Source of the DNA: Streptomyces spinosisporus
Lineage (GTDB): Bacteria > Actinomycetota > Actinomycetes > Streptomycetales > Streptomycetaceae
Length of the DNA stretch: 64,000 bases
Direction of reading: 5' to 3'
Assembly (NCBI RefSeq): GCF_022698145.1
Contig: NZ_JALDAX010000007.1
Location: 1-64,000, forward strand
Every line of letters starts with the position of its first letter. Position 1 is the first letter of the stretch. A program made the position numbers and the translations under genes. The notes beneath the pieces were generated by a model. That model was not told the DNA's origin, did no database searches, and saw nothing but the letters and a program-made list of their open reading frames with translations. Below are positions 27,780-35,794 of this stretch, piece by piece.

Positions 27780-29063
27780 TCAGCGGCGCAGCCCCAGCGC
27801 CTCCCGCCCCGCATAGCGGGCCCGGTCGCCGAGTTCCTCCTCGATGCGCACGAGCTGGTTGTACTTGGCCGTGCGGTCGGAGCGGGAGAGCGAACCGGTC
27901 TTGATCTGGCCGCAGCCGGTGGCGACGGCGAGGTCGGCGATCGTGGTGTCCTCGGTCTCGCCGGAGCGGTGCGACATCACGACGGTGTAGCCGGCGCGGT
28001 GGGCGGCGGTGACCGTGGCCAGGGTCTCGGTGAGGGTGCCGATCTGATTGACCTTCACCAGGATCGAGTTGGCGATGCCGTCGCGGATGCCGGCCCGTAG
28101 CAGTGTCTCGTTGGTGCAGAAGACGTCGTCGCCGGTGAGCTGGCAGCGGTCACCGAGCCGCGCGGTCAGGTCGCGCCAGCCCTCGTGGTCGTCCTCGGCC
28201 ATCGGGTCCTCGATCGAGGCGACGGGGTAGCGGTCGACCAACTCGGCCAGGTAGTCGGCGTGTTCGGCCGGGGTGCGGCGGACGCCCTCGCCCGTGTAGT
28301 CGTAGACGCCGTCGCGGAAGAACTCCGAGGTGGCCGGGTCCATGACGAGGGTGATGTCGGTGCCGGGCTTGTAGCCGGTCTCCTCGACGGCGCGGACGAC
28401 GAACTCCAGGGCCTCCTCCGCGGTGCGCAGATCGGGTGCGAAGCCGCCCTCGTCACCGACGTTCACGCTGTGTCCGGCCGCGAGCAGGCTGCGGCGCAGG
28501 GTGTGGAACACCTCCGAGCCCATCCGGACGGCCTCGGCGAAGCTGCCGGCGCCGATCGGGGCGATCATGAACTCCTGGAAGTCCAGCGGATTGTCGGCGT
28601 GGGCACCGCCGTTGACGATGTTCATCATCGGTACCGGCAGCAGCCGCGCGTCGACCCCGCCGACGTAGCGGTACAGCGGCAGCCGGTGTGCGGTGGCGGC
28701 GGCCTTGGCGGTGGCGAGCGAGACGCCGAGGATCGCGTTCGCGCCGAGGTTCGACTTGGTGTCGGTGCCGTCCAGTTCGGTCATCGTGGCGTCCACGGCG
28801 GCCTGGTCCTCGGCGTCGAGCCCGGTCACGGCGTCCGCGATGCGCTCGTTCACGGCGTCGACGGCTCGCCTGACTCCCTTGCCGTGGAAGCGGGTCGGGT
28901 CGCCGTCGCGCAGCTCCACCGCCTCGCGCGCCCCGGTGGAGGCGCCGGACGGCACGGCGGCGCGGCCGAGCGAGCCGTCCCTGAGCTCCACATCGACCTC
29001 GACGGTGGGGTTGCCCCGGCTGTCGATGATCTCCCGTGCGACGACCCGGCTGATGACGGTCAC
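27780..29063 (-). CDS. eno: Enolase (probable second copy)
   Basis: 427 aa from GTG 29063, with GAGGAG 9 nt upstream. All core enolase features are present: REIIDSRGNPTVEVD, SGASTGAREAVELRDGD, GAHADNPLDFQEFMI, GDEGGFAPDL, SIEDPMAEDD, LVKVNQIGTLTET and SHRSGETED. It converts 2-phosphoglycerate to phosphoenolpyruvate. Streptomycetes usually have a main eno next to cell-division genes (ftsB). This copy instead stands alone, divergent from an HxlR-peroxiredoxin regulator, so it is likely a conditional paralogue. That is inference, because the rest of the genome is not seen. Confidence 0.95.
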   Translation of the reverse strand: MTVISRVVAREIIDSRGNPTVEVDVELRDGSLGRAAVPSGASTGAREAVELRDGDPTRFHGKGVRRAVDAVNERIADAVTGLDAEDQAAVDATMTELDGTDTKSNLGANAILGVSLATAKAAATAHRLPLYRYVGGVDARLLPVPMMNIVNGGAHADNPLDFQEFMIAPIGAGSFAEAVRMGSEVFHTLRRSLLAAGHSVNVGDEGGFAPDLRTAEEALEFVVRAVEETGYKPGTDITLVMDPATSEFFRDGVYDYTGEGVRRTPAEHADYLAELVDRYPVASIEDPMAEDDHEGWRDLTARLGDRCQLTGDDVFCTNETLLRAGIRDGIANSILVKVNQIGTLTETLATVTAAHRAGYTVVMSHRSGETEDTTIADLAVATGCGQIKTGSLSRSDRTAKYNQLVRIEEELGDRARYAGREALGLRR

Positions 29064-29132
29064 GTTACGACTCCTCACGGCGGGCCCGCCGTTGTGGCGG
29101 CGGACAATAAGTTCCTGACAGAAACAAAGTGA

Positions 29133-29154
29133 GTTCCGAATGGGAACCTACTAT
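29133..29154 (+). promoter_or_regulatory. Operator and -10 box of the HxlR-peroxiredoxin gene
   Basis: The inverted repeat GTTCC-N5-GGAAC (29133-29147) is directly followed by TACTAT (29149-29154), a good -10 hexamer. The ATG at 29161 sits where transcription should start, so the mRNA is probably leaderless and the repeat overlaps the promoter, as expected for autoregulation. Confidence 0.55.
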
Positions 29155-29160
29155 GAGGGC

Positions 29161-30036
29161 ATGAGAATGCACAACGCCGACGAGACATGCGGCATCGCCC
29201 AGGCCGCCATGGTCCTGGGCGACTGGTGGAACGTGCTGGTGCTGCGGGAGATCGCCCGCGGACACGTCCGCTTCGACGCGCTCGCCGCCGGGATCGGGCT
29301 GTCCCGCAAGGTCCTCACCGAACGGCTCGGCCGGCTCGTCGCCCACGGAGTGCTGCAGCGCAGCCTCTACCAGCGGCGTCCGGTGCGCTACGAATACCTG
29401 CTCACGGACGCCGGTTCGGCGCTGCTGCCGCTGTTGGTCGCCATGCAGGACTGGGGCGACCGCTGGATGCTGGGCGACGGCAGTCTCACCGCGACGGCCG
29501 GGGAGGACGGCGCCGAGCACGCCCGGGTGCACGCACTGGTCGGCACCCGCCTGCCCGACGGCCTCGAACTGCCCGGCACGCAGGGCGCCAACCTGCCCCT
29601 CACCTCCCCGGACGCCGCCGCCACGGTGCTCTTCACCTACCCCGGCACCGGGATCGACTGGGTCGAGTCCATTCCGGGCGCTCCCGGCTGCACCCTGGAG
29701 AACCGCCTTTTCAGGGACGCCTGGCCCGACTTCCGGCGGGCGGGCGTAGACGTGCGGGGCATCAGCACCCAACTCACCCCCGCACAGGCCGAGTTCGCCC
29801 GTACCGAGGAGATTCCGTACGCGCTCCTGTCCGATGCCCGTCATCAACTGGCCGCCGCCCTGCGGCTGCCGACCTTCCGGGGCGCCGGCCGGCTGCGGCT
29901 CAAGCGTCTGATCCTCGTCGCCGACGCCGAACGGACCGTACGGCACGCGCTCTTCCCGGTGACCGACATCCCGCACGGGGTCGAGGAGAGCCTGCGCCTG
30001 GCCGAGGAGTACGCGCGGGGTCGGCGCTCGTCGTAG
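29161..30036 (+). CDS. HxlR-type regulator fused to a peroxiredoxin-like domain
   Basis: 291 aa from ATG 29161, chosen because a TACTAT -10 box overlaps the longer frame that starts at 29140. Residues about 5-105 are an HxlR winged helix: CGIAQAAMVLGDWWNVLVLREI, LSRKVLTERLGRLVAHGVL, RYEYLLTDAG. Residues about 145-285 resemble a BCP/AhpC peroxiredoxin: FTYPGTGIDW, then PGCTLEN with the peroxidatic-type Cys, GISTQLTPAQAEFA, IPYALLSDA. HxlR proteins sense reactive species through a Cys near the N-terminus, also present here (ETCG). It looks like a one-piece redox sensor and repressor, divergent from eno. Confidence 0.82.
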   Translation: MRMHNADETCGIAQAAMVLGDWWNVLVLREIARGHVRFDALAAGIGLSRKVLTERLGRLVAHGVLQRSLYQRRPVRYEYLLTDAGSALLPLLVAMQDWGDRWMLGDGSLTATAGEDGAEHARVHALVGTRLPDGLELPGTQGANLPLTSPDAAATVLFTYPGTGIDWVESIPGAPGCTLENRLFRDAWPDFRRAGVDVRGISTQLTPAQAEFARTEEIPYALLSDARHQLAAALRLPTFRGAGRLRLKRLILVADAERTVRHALFPVTDIPHGVEESLRLAEEYARGRRSS

Positions 30037-30073
30037 CCGCCTTTTGTCAACGGAAGTGCGAAATGCACACCCC

Positions 30074-30099
30074 TTGACTGACGTATTGGTCCATACCAA
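30074..30099 (+). promoter_or_regulatory. Possible promoter and GntR-like operator of the solute-binding protein gene
   Basis: TTGACT (30074-30079) is a plausible -35 box. TTGGT-CCAT-ACCAA (30086-30099), an inverted repeat with a TGGT...ACCA core, resembles the DasR/HutC-type GntR sites that control amino-sugar and sugar uptake genes. It lies 87 nt before the start codon. Confidence 0.4.
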
Positions 30100-30185
30100 A
30101 CTCCCGGACGACCCGTACGAGCCCCGCGCTCGTCCCCCCCACGTCGGGCCCTTTTCCCTGTCCGTCAGACAGAACAGGACCCCTC

Positions 30186-31439
30186 GTGGAACGTCGTCGC
30201 CTTCTCGCCCTGTCCTCCCTCGGACTCGTCGGCGCCTGTGGGCTCGAACCCGGTGGCAGGAGCAGACGCACCGTCACGGCATGGCTGATGAAGGACAGCG
30301 CCTCGCAGGGCTTTCTGCGCCGGTTCACCAGGGCGTTCGAGCGCGACCACCCCGATCTCCGGCTGGACGTCCGCATCCAGCAGTGGACCGGCATCGGTCA
30401 GAAGGTGCAGGCGGCGCTGAACGCCGACTCCGGGGACGGGCCGGACGTCATCGAGGTCGGCAACACCCAGGTGCCGCAGTACGTGGAGGGCGACCGGCTG
30501 CTCGACCTGACCCTGGAGTCGTCACTGCGCTGGGGCGGCGAGGGCTGGCTGCCCGGGCTCAGGGAGCCGGGGCAGCTGCTCTCCCACCAGTACGGCATTC
30601 CCTGGTACGCGGCCAACCGCGTCGTCGTCTACCGCAAGGACCTCTTCGCGCAGGCCGGCGTCAAGGCCGTGCCACGCACCCGTGAGCAGTGGCTCGACAC
30701 CTCCGAGAAGCTCAACTCCCGTGGGAACCAGGGCATCTACCTGGCCGGACAGGACTGGTACACCCTGGCCGGCTTCATCTGGGACGAGGGCGGCGAGCTG
30801 GCCGACGACGGGGACGGCGAGGGCTGGCGCGGCACCCTGGACACCCCGGCCGCCCTGCGCGGCATGGACTTCTACCGGCAACTGCAGGCCCTCGGCGACG
30901 GACCGGCCGACGCCGACGAGGAACACCCGCCGCAGGCAGGCGTGTTCGCCAAGGGCAAGGTGGCGCAGATGGTGGCGGTCCCGGGGCTCGCCCGCACCGT
31001 CGTGCAGCAGAACCCCTCCCTGAAAGGCCAGTTGGGCTTCTTCCCGGTGCCCGGCCCGACCGCCGCCCGCCCGGGCGCGGTGTTCACCGGCGGCTCCGAC
31101 CTCGTCATACCGAACAACACCCGCGAGCGGGACGGCGCCGTCGCCGTCGTCGGCGCCCTCACCGGAGCCAGATGGGACACCGACCTGGCCCGCACCATGA
31201 ACTACGTCCCCAACAAGAAGACCCTCGCGGGCGATGTCGCCGGCGAGGAGGGTCTCGCGGCCATGGCGGCCGGTGCCGCCCAGGGCCGGGCCACACCCAG
31301 CACGCCCCAGTGGGGCGCGGTCGAGGCGGACAACCCGATCAAGGCGTACATGACCAAGGTGCTCACGGGCGCCGACCCCGCGACCGAGGCCCGCCAAGCC
31401 TCGCGGCGCATCACCGACATCCTGAACAGGCTGGGCTGA
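30186..31439 (+). CDS. Sugar-type extracellular solute-binding lipoprotein
   Basis: 417 aa from GTG 30186. A short signal (MERRRLLALSSLGLVGAC) ends in a lipobox-like VGAC at residues 15-18. Family 1 binding-protein features follow: TVTAWLMKDS strand, DGPDVIEVGNTQVPQYV, GIPWYAANRVVVYRKDLFAQAG, VPRTREQWLDTSEKL, FTGGSDLVIPNNTRERD. It captures a carbohydrate outside the cell for an ABC importer. No permease or ATPase gene is adjacent, so it must work with components encoded elsewhere or be an orphan receptor. The ligand is unknown. Confidence 0.88.
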   Translation: MERRRLLALSSLGLVGACGLEPGGRSRRTVTAWLMKDSASQGFLRRFTRAFERDHPDLRLDVRIQQWTGIGQKVQAALNADSGDGPDVIEVGNTQVPQYVEGDRLLDLTLESSLRWGGEGWLPGLREPGQLLSHQYGIPWYAANRVVVYRKDLFAQAGVKAVPRTREQWLDTSEKLNSRGNQGIYLAGQDWYTLAGFIWDEGGELADDGDGEGWRGTLDTPAALRGMDFYRQLQALGDGPADADEEHPPQAGVFAKGKVAQMVAVPGLARTVVQQNPSLKGQLGFFPVPGPTAARPGAVFTGGSDLVIPNNTRERDGAVAVVGALTGARWDTDLARTMNYVPNKKTLAGDVAGEEGLAAMAAGAAQGRATPSTPQWGAVEADNPIKAYMTKVLTGADPATEARQASRRITDILNRLG

Positions 31440-31469
31440 TCGCGACCGAACGGTCCTGGCTCCGACGCA

Positions 31470-31517
31470 TTCACGAAGCCCGGCCCTCCCGAGTTCACGA
31501 AGCCCGGCCCTCCCGAG
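31470..31517. repeat. Perfect 24-nt tandem duplication
   Basis: A 24-nt unit beginning TTCACGAAGCCCGG and ending CCTCCCGAG occurs twice head to tail (31470-31493, 31494-31517), between the lipoprotein gene and the next promoter. It ends 8 nt before the TAATCT -10 box, so it may belong to the promoter region. Confidence 0.8.
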
Positions 31518-31537
31518 CGACCCCGTAATCTGGCGGC

Positions 31538-32614
31538 ATGGTCACGCGTACGTCGCCCTCCGTGCCGATCGGCGCTCTCGCCCCGCTGACCCGGCCCGGC
31601 TGGGTGGAGGCGGGCCAACACCTGCTCGCAGGGCTCGAGTTGGCCGTGCACGAGGTCAACGACGCCGGCGGGATCGGCGGACGGCCGCTGGAGCTGGTGG
31701 TCCGGGACACCGCCGCCGATCCGGCGCGGGCCGAAGCGGCCGTCGAGGAACTGGCCGGGCTGGGCGTCGTCGCGCTGGCGGGGGAGTACCACAGCGTCGT
31801 CGCCCGCGCCGCTGCCGCCAGGGCCGACGCCCTCGGACTGCCGTTCCTCTGCTCGTCGGCGGTGCTCGACGCGCTCACCGACGAGCCGACGGACCGGGTC
31901 GCGCGCCTGGCCCCGGCGCAGTCCCACGGCTGGCGGATCTACGCGGACTTCCTGCTCGACGCCGGTCACCGTCGGATCGCCGTGGCGGCCCAGCCGAGCG
32001 TCTACTGGGCATCCGGCACCCGCCTGCTGCGCGAGCACCTCGCCACCCGCGGCGGCGGCGTCGTGGAACTCGACCTGCGCGTGCTCACCCCCGAGGCCGT
32101 GTGCGACGAGATCGCCGACCAGGGCGCGACGGCCCTGCTCCTGTTGACCGGTCACCCGGAGCCGGCGGTGTCGCTCGTCCAGGCCGTCCGCGCGGACCGG
32201 CGCCTCGCCGACGTCGTGATCGGAGCTCCGGCCGGGCAACCGGAGTTCGCCGAGTGGGCGGCCCTGCTGGGCGACGACGGTGCGGCGATCCCGTTCCTGC
32301 GCTACATGCCCGAGCGCCTCGGCGCTCTCGGTGCACGCGTCGAGAAGACCCTGCGCGAACGGCTGGCCCACGCCCCCTCCTTCGTCGCGTTCGAGGGCTA
32401 CGACACCATCACTGTGCTCGCCGAGGTGCTGCGCTCGTACGGCACGGACCGGGCGAGCGTGGCCGCGTCCTGGCCGCACGTCCGAGTCGAGGGCACCCGG
32501 GGGCAGATCAGCTTCACCCGCGTGCCCGGCGTCGGTGTCTGGCAGTGGGCCTGGCCGCCGGTCCAGGTCGTTGACCGGGACCCGGCGGACCCTGACCGGC
32601 TCCGGATCGTGTGA
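31538..32614 (+). CDS. Leucine-binding-type periplasmic-binding-fold protein without signal peptide
   Basis: 358 aa. IGALAPLTRPGWVEAGQHLLAG, LAVHEVNDAGGIGGRPLELVVRD and FEGYDTITVLAEVLRSYG are marks of the branched-chain amino-acid binding family (Peripla_BP_6). The first residues (MVTRTSPSVPIGALAP) form no signal sequence or lipobox, so the protein should stay in the cytoplasm. A TAATCT -10 box at 31526-31531 is 6 nt before the ATG, implying a leaderless mRNA. It may be a cytosolic ligand sensor. No HTH or kinase domain is attached. Convergent with the egt operon. Confidence 0.8.
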   Translation: MVTRTSPSVPIGALAPLTRPGWVEAGQHLLAGLELAVHEVNDAGGIGGRPLELVVRDTAADPARAEAAVEELAGLGVVALAGEYHSVVARAAAARADALGLPFLCSSAVLDALTDEPTDRVARLAPAQSHGWRIYADFLLDAGHRRIAVAAQPSVYWASGTRLLREHLATRGGGVVELDLRVLTPEAVCDEIADQGATALLLLTGHPEPAVSLVQAVRADRRLADVVIGAPAGQPEFAEWAALLGDDGAAIPFLRYMPERLGALGARVEKTLRERLAHAPSFVAFEGYDTITVLAEVLRSYGTDRASVAASWPHVRVEGTRGQISFTRVPGVGVWQWAWPPVQVVDRDPADPDRLRIV

Positions 32615-32649
32615 CGGGGGCGGGCGCCGCTGCCGGCACCCGCCCCCGT
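32614..32649. terminator. Bidirectional terminator between the binding-protein gene and egtD
   Basis: ACGGGGGCGGG pairs perfectly with CCCGCCCCCGT (11 bp, 14-nt loop). It starts at the stop codon of the plus-strand gene and lies 37 nt beyond the egtD stop, so it can serve both convergent units. Confidence 0.65.
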
Positions 32650-32685
32650 CCGTGTGCTGTGGTCACTCGGGCCTGTCGGCCGTCG

Positions 32686-33648
32686 TCACCGGGCCACGCT
32701 CGACGACAGGGCGAACCGTCCTTCCCGGTCCGTCCACCAATGCGTCAACTCCAGCCCCGCAGCCGCGAGTTCGGCGCGTACGCCGTCCTGGCGGAACTTC
32801 GCCGAGATCTCGGTGCGCAGGTCCTCGCCCTCGGCGAAGTCGACGGCGAGATCGAGGGCGGGGATCTTGACGGTCTGGGCGGTGCGGGAGCGCAGACGCA
32901 TCTCGATCCACTCGTTGCGGGAGTCCCACAGGGCGACGTGGTCGAAGGCGTCGGGGTCGAAGTCGGCGTCCAGCTCGCGGTTGACCACGGTCAGGACGTT
33001 CTTGTTGAAGGCCGCCGTCACCTGGGCCGCGTCGTCGTAGGCGCGGACCAGGACCTGCTCGTCCTTGACCAGGTCCGTGCCGAGCAGCAGCGCGTCGCCG
33101 GGGGAGAGGAGGGAGCGGATCGCGCCGTAGAACGCGGCCCGTTCGGCGGGCAGCAGGTTGCCGATCGTGCCGCCGAGGAACGCGATCAGCCGGGGCCCCG
33201 GCGTGTCCGGCAGCGTCACGCTCGCGGTGAAGTCGGCGATCAGCGCGTGGACCCGCAGACCCGGCCGCTCGGCGACGAGGGCCTGCCCGGCCTGCGTGAG
33301 CGCGCTCTCGCTGACGTCGACCGGGACATAGGTGTCCAGGTCCGTGAGCGCGTCCAGCAGATACCTGGTCTTCTCGGAGGAGCCCGAACCGAGCTCGATC
33401 AGGGTGCGGGCACCGGTCGCCTCGGCGATCTCGGCGGCGCGGGCGATGAGGATCTCCCGCTCGGCGCGTGTGGGGTAGTACTCGGGCAGCTCGGTGATCT
33501 GCTCGAACAGCTCACTGCCCCGGGCGTCGTAGAACCATTTCGGCGGCAGCGTCTTGGGCGTACCGGTGAGGCCCCGCTGGACGTCGGCGCGCAGCGCGGC
33601 GTCCGTGGCGTCCTCGGGGAGGGTGCGGGTGAGAAGGAACGGGCTCAC
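32686..33648 (-). CDS. egtD: Histidine N-alpha-methyltransferase (ergothioneine synthesis)
   Basis: 320 aa from GTG 33648, which overlaps the egtC stop (GTGA). PPKWFYDARGSELFEQITELPEYYPTRAE is the EgtD N-terminal signature and LIELGSGSSEKTRYLLD the SAM loop. FLGGTIGNLLP and LGTDLVKD line the active site. It trimethylates L-histidine to hercynine, the first committed step. It is the last gene of egtA-B-C-D. Length and motifs match mycobacterial and Streptomyces EgtD. Confidence 0.96.
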   Translation of the reverse strand: MSPFLLTRTLPEDATDAALRADVQRGLTGTPKTLPPKWFYDARGSELFEQITELPEYYPTRAEREILIARAAEIAEATGARTLIELGSGSSEKTRYLLDALTDLDTYVPVDVSESALTQAGQALVAERPGLRVHALIADFTASVTLPDTPGPRLIAFLGGTIGNLLPAERAAFYGAIRSLLSPGDALLLGTDLVKDEQVLVRAYDDAAQVTAAFNKNVLTVVNRELDADFDPDAFDHVALWDSRNEWIEMRLRSRTAQTVKIPALDLAVDFAEGEDLRTEISAKFRQDGVRAELAAAGLELTHWWTDREGRFALSSSVAR

Positions 33649-34448
33649 GTACGGGGCTCCTTCGGCTGTGCGGGCGCCAAGGCGTCGCTCGGCGATTGAA
33701 CAGGCTCCTTGAGCGGCGTGAGCAGCACGTCGGTGCGGCTCGCCGCGAGGAGTGTGCGGTCGGGAACCTCCTGCCAGTGCGGGTCGTCGTCGTAGGGCTC
33801 GGAGGCCACGACGGTGCTGCGGCCGGGCCGGGACAGATACCACAGGGTGTCGCCCCAGGTGGTCGCGGTGATCGTCTCGCCGTTGGTGAGCAGCAGGTTG
33901 AGCCGGGAGCCGGGGGCCGCCTCGGCGACCTCCAGGACCGTGTCGGCCAGGGCCTGCCCCTCGTCGTCGCCACCGCGCAGCCGCGCCAGGATCAGCGCCC
34001 ACACGAGCGCCGAGTCGTTACGGGCCTCCATCGAGAGCACGTCGACCGCGGGCAGGCCCGACACCAGCGGGGCGAGCGAACCCGGCCACCCCTTGACGGC
34101 GCCGTTGTGGCTGAACAGCCAGGGCCCCGCGGCGAACGGCGCGGCAGCGGCCTCCGCGTCCGCGCCCGACAGGGTCGCGTCCCGCACGGCGGCGAGCAGG
34201 GCCCGCGAGCGCACGACGCGCGCCAGGTCGGCGAAGGACAGGTCCGCCCAGATGGGCCCGGCCCGGCGGTAGCGGGCCGGCACCGGATCGCCCTCGGCAT
34301 ACCAACCGACCCCGAAACCATCGGCGTTGACGGTGCCGTGCCGCTGGTGCCGCGGAGCCCACGACTGCCGGTACAGGGAGTACGCGGGCTCCACGAGGAG
34401 CCGCCCGAGCGGCTCCTCGGGCCCCAGATACGCCAGATGACGGCACAT
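33645..34448 (-). CDS. egtC: Class II glutamine-amidotransferase-type hydrolase EgtC
   Basis: 267 aa from ATG 34448. The N-terminal MCRHLAYLG exposes Cys2 as the nucleophile after Met removal. NADGFGVGWYAEGD, FSHNGAVKGW and RNDSALVWALIL are Ntn-amidotransferase motifs. EgtC removes the gamma-glutamyl group from the hercynyl-gamma-glutamylcysteine sulfoxide made by EgtB. Its start shares one base with the egtB stop (TGATG), and its stop overlaps the egtD start. Confidence 0.95.
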   Translation of the reverse strand: MCRHLAYLGPEEPLGRLLVEPAYSLYRQSWAPRHQRHGTVNADGFGVGWYAEGDPVPARYRRAGPIWADLSFADLARVVRSRALLAAVRDATLSGADAEAAAAPFAAGPWLFSHNGAVKGWPGSLAPLVSGLPAVDVLSMEARNDSALVWALILARLRGGDDEGQALADTVLEVAEAAPGSRLNLLLTNGETITATTWGDTLWYLSRPGRSTVVASEPYDDDPHWQEVPDRTLLAASRTDVLLTPLKEPVQSPSDALAPAQPKEPRT

Positions 34449-35794
34449 CAGACGGCTCCCGAACGGGCCGTGCGGAACCCGGAGAAGATCTGCCGCCGGA
34501 TCGGGTAGTCCCAGTTGCGGAACGTGCCCCGGCAGGCCACCTGGTCCACGGCGAACGAACCGCCGCGCAGCACCTTGTAGTCGGGACCGAAGAACACCTC
34601 CGAGTACTCCTTGTACGGGAAGGCCTCGAATCCCGGGTACGGCGTCAGGTCGCTCGACGTCCACTCCCACACGTCACCGATCAACTGGCGTACGCCGAGC
34701 GGGGACTCACCCTGGGGGTAGCTGCCCGCCGGCGCCGGGCGCAGATGCCGCTGGCCGAGGTTGGCGTGCTCGGGCGCCGGGTCGGCGTCACCCCACGGAT
34801 AGCGCATCGAGCGGCCGGTCGCCGGGTCGTGCCGGGCGGCCTTCTCCCACTCGGCCTCGGTCGGCAGCCGCCGCCCGGCCCAGCGGGCGTACGCGTCCGC
34901 CTCGTACCAGCACACGTGCAGCACCGGCTCGTCGGGCGGCACCACCTCGGTGACCCCGAAGCGGCGGCGCAGCCACTGCTTGCCGTCGCGGCGCCAGAAC
35001 AGCGGCGCGTGCAGGGAGTTCTGGCGGACGTGTGCCCAGCCCTCGGGCGTCCACCAGCGCTCGTTGTCGTAGCCGCCGTCCTCGATGAACGCCTGGTAGG
35101 CGCCGTTCGTCACGGGAGCCGTGTCGATGTAGTACGGCGCCACCTCGCGCCGGTGCGCCGGGCGTTCGTTGTCCAGTGCCCAGGGCTCGGTGGAGGTGCC
35201 CATCGTGAACGGGCCGCCGGGGACCAGGACTTCGGACGGCCCGGTGTGCACAGGCGCCGGTTCCGGATCCGGGGCGGTCAGGGCCTGCGGGCCCTTGCGG
35301 AGCTGATGCGTGATCAGCATCGTCTCGTCGTGCTGCTGTTCGTGCTGCGCGATCATCCCGAAGGCGAAACCCGCCTCGGTCAGCCGCGTCCCGTGGAAGT
35401 CGGCGCTCTCCAGCAGGTCCATCACCCGGCCGCGCACCTCGGCCGCGTAGCTGCGCGCCTCGGCGGGCGGCAGCAGGGGCAGCGAGGGCCGTTCGGAGCG
35501 CGGATGCTCGAAGGCGTCGTAGAGGCCGTCGATCTCGGGTCGCATCGCCTCCCGGCCGGCGACCGCCCGCAGCAGCCACAGCTCTTCCTGGTTGCCGATG
35601 TGCGCCAGGTCCCACACCAGCGGCGACATCAGCGGCGAGTGCTGGGCCGTGAGGTCGGGCTCCTCGACACAGCTGGTCAGGAGCGTGGTGCGGTCACGGG
35701 CCGTGACGAGGGTGGTCAGCGCCCGCTCGCGGAGCGTCTCCGCGTCGATGAACGTCTCCTCCGTGGAGGTCTCGTCGATGGCGGGGTCGTTCAT
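34448..35794 (-). CDS. egtB: Ergothioneine sulfoxide synthase EgtB
   Basis: 448 aa. The N-terminal DinB domain contains the iron site AQHEQQHDET (HxxxHxE at about residues 145-151), with an earlier DLAHIGN histidine. The C-terminal formylglycine-generating-enzyme-type domain includes PFTMGTS, ERPAHRREVAPYYID, RLPTEAEWEKAARH, GDVWEWTSS and VLRGGSFAVD. It joins gamma-glutamylcysteine to hercynine with oxygen to form a C-S bond and sulfoxide. ATG 35794 overlaps the egtA stop. Confidence 0.96.
   Translation of the reverse strand: MNDPAIDETSTEETFIDAETLRERALTTLVTARDRTTLLTSCVEEPDLTAQHSPLMSPLVWDLAHIGNQEELWLLRAVAGREAMRPEIDGLYDAFEHPRSERPSLPLLPPAEARSYAAEVRGRVMDLLESADFHGTRLTEAGFAFGMIAQHEQQHDETMLITHQLRKGPQALTAPDPEPAPVHTGPSEVLVPGGPFTMGTSTEPWALDNERPAHRREVAPYYIDTAPVTNGAYQAFIEDGGYDNERWWTPEGWAHVRQNSLHAPLFWRRDGKQWLRRRFGVTEVVPPDEPVLHVCWYEADAYARWAGRRLPTEAEWEKAARHDPATGRSMRYPWGDADPAPEHANLGQRHLRPAPAGSYPQGESPLGVRQLIGDVWEWTSSDLTPYPGFEAFPYKEYSEVFFGPDYKVLRGGSFAVDQVACRGTFRNWDYPIRRQIFSGFRTARSGAV

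Noticed and set aside
27780..29063. Main housekeeping enolase
   Set aside because: Context lacks the usual cell-division neighbours; it is treated as a probable second copy, although a single copy cannot be excluded from this window alone.
31470..31517. Attachment site of a mobile element
   Set aside because: The two copies are adjacent, with no tRNA, integrase or second distant copy.
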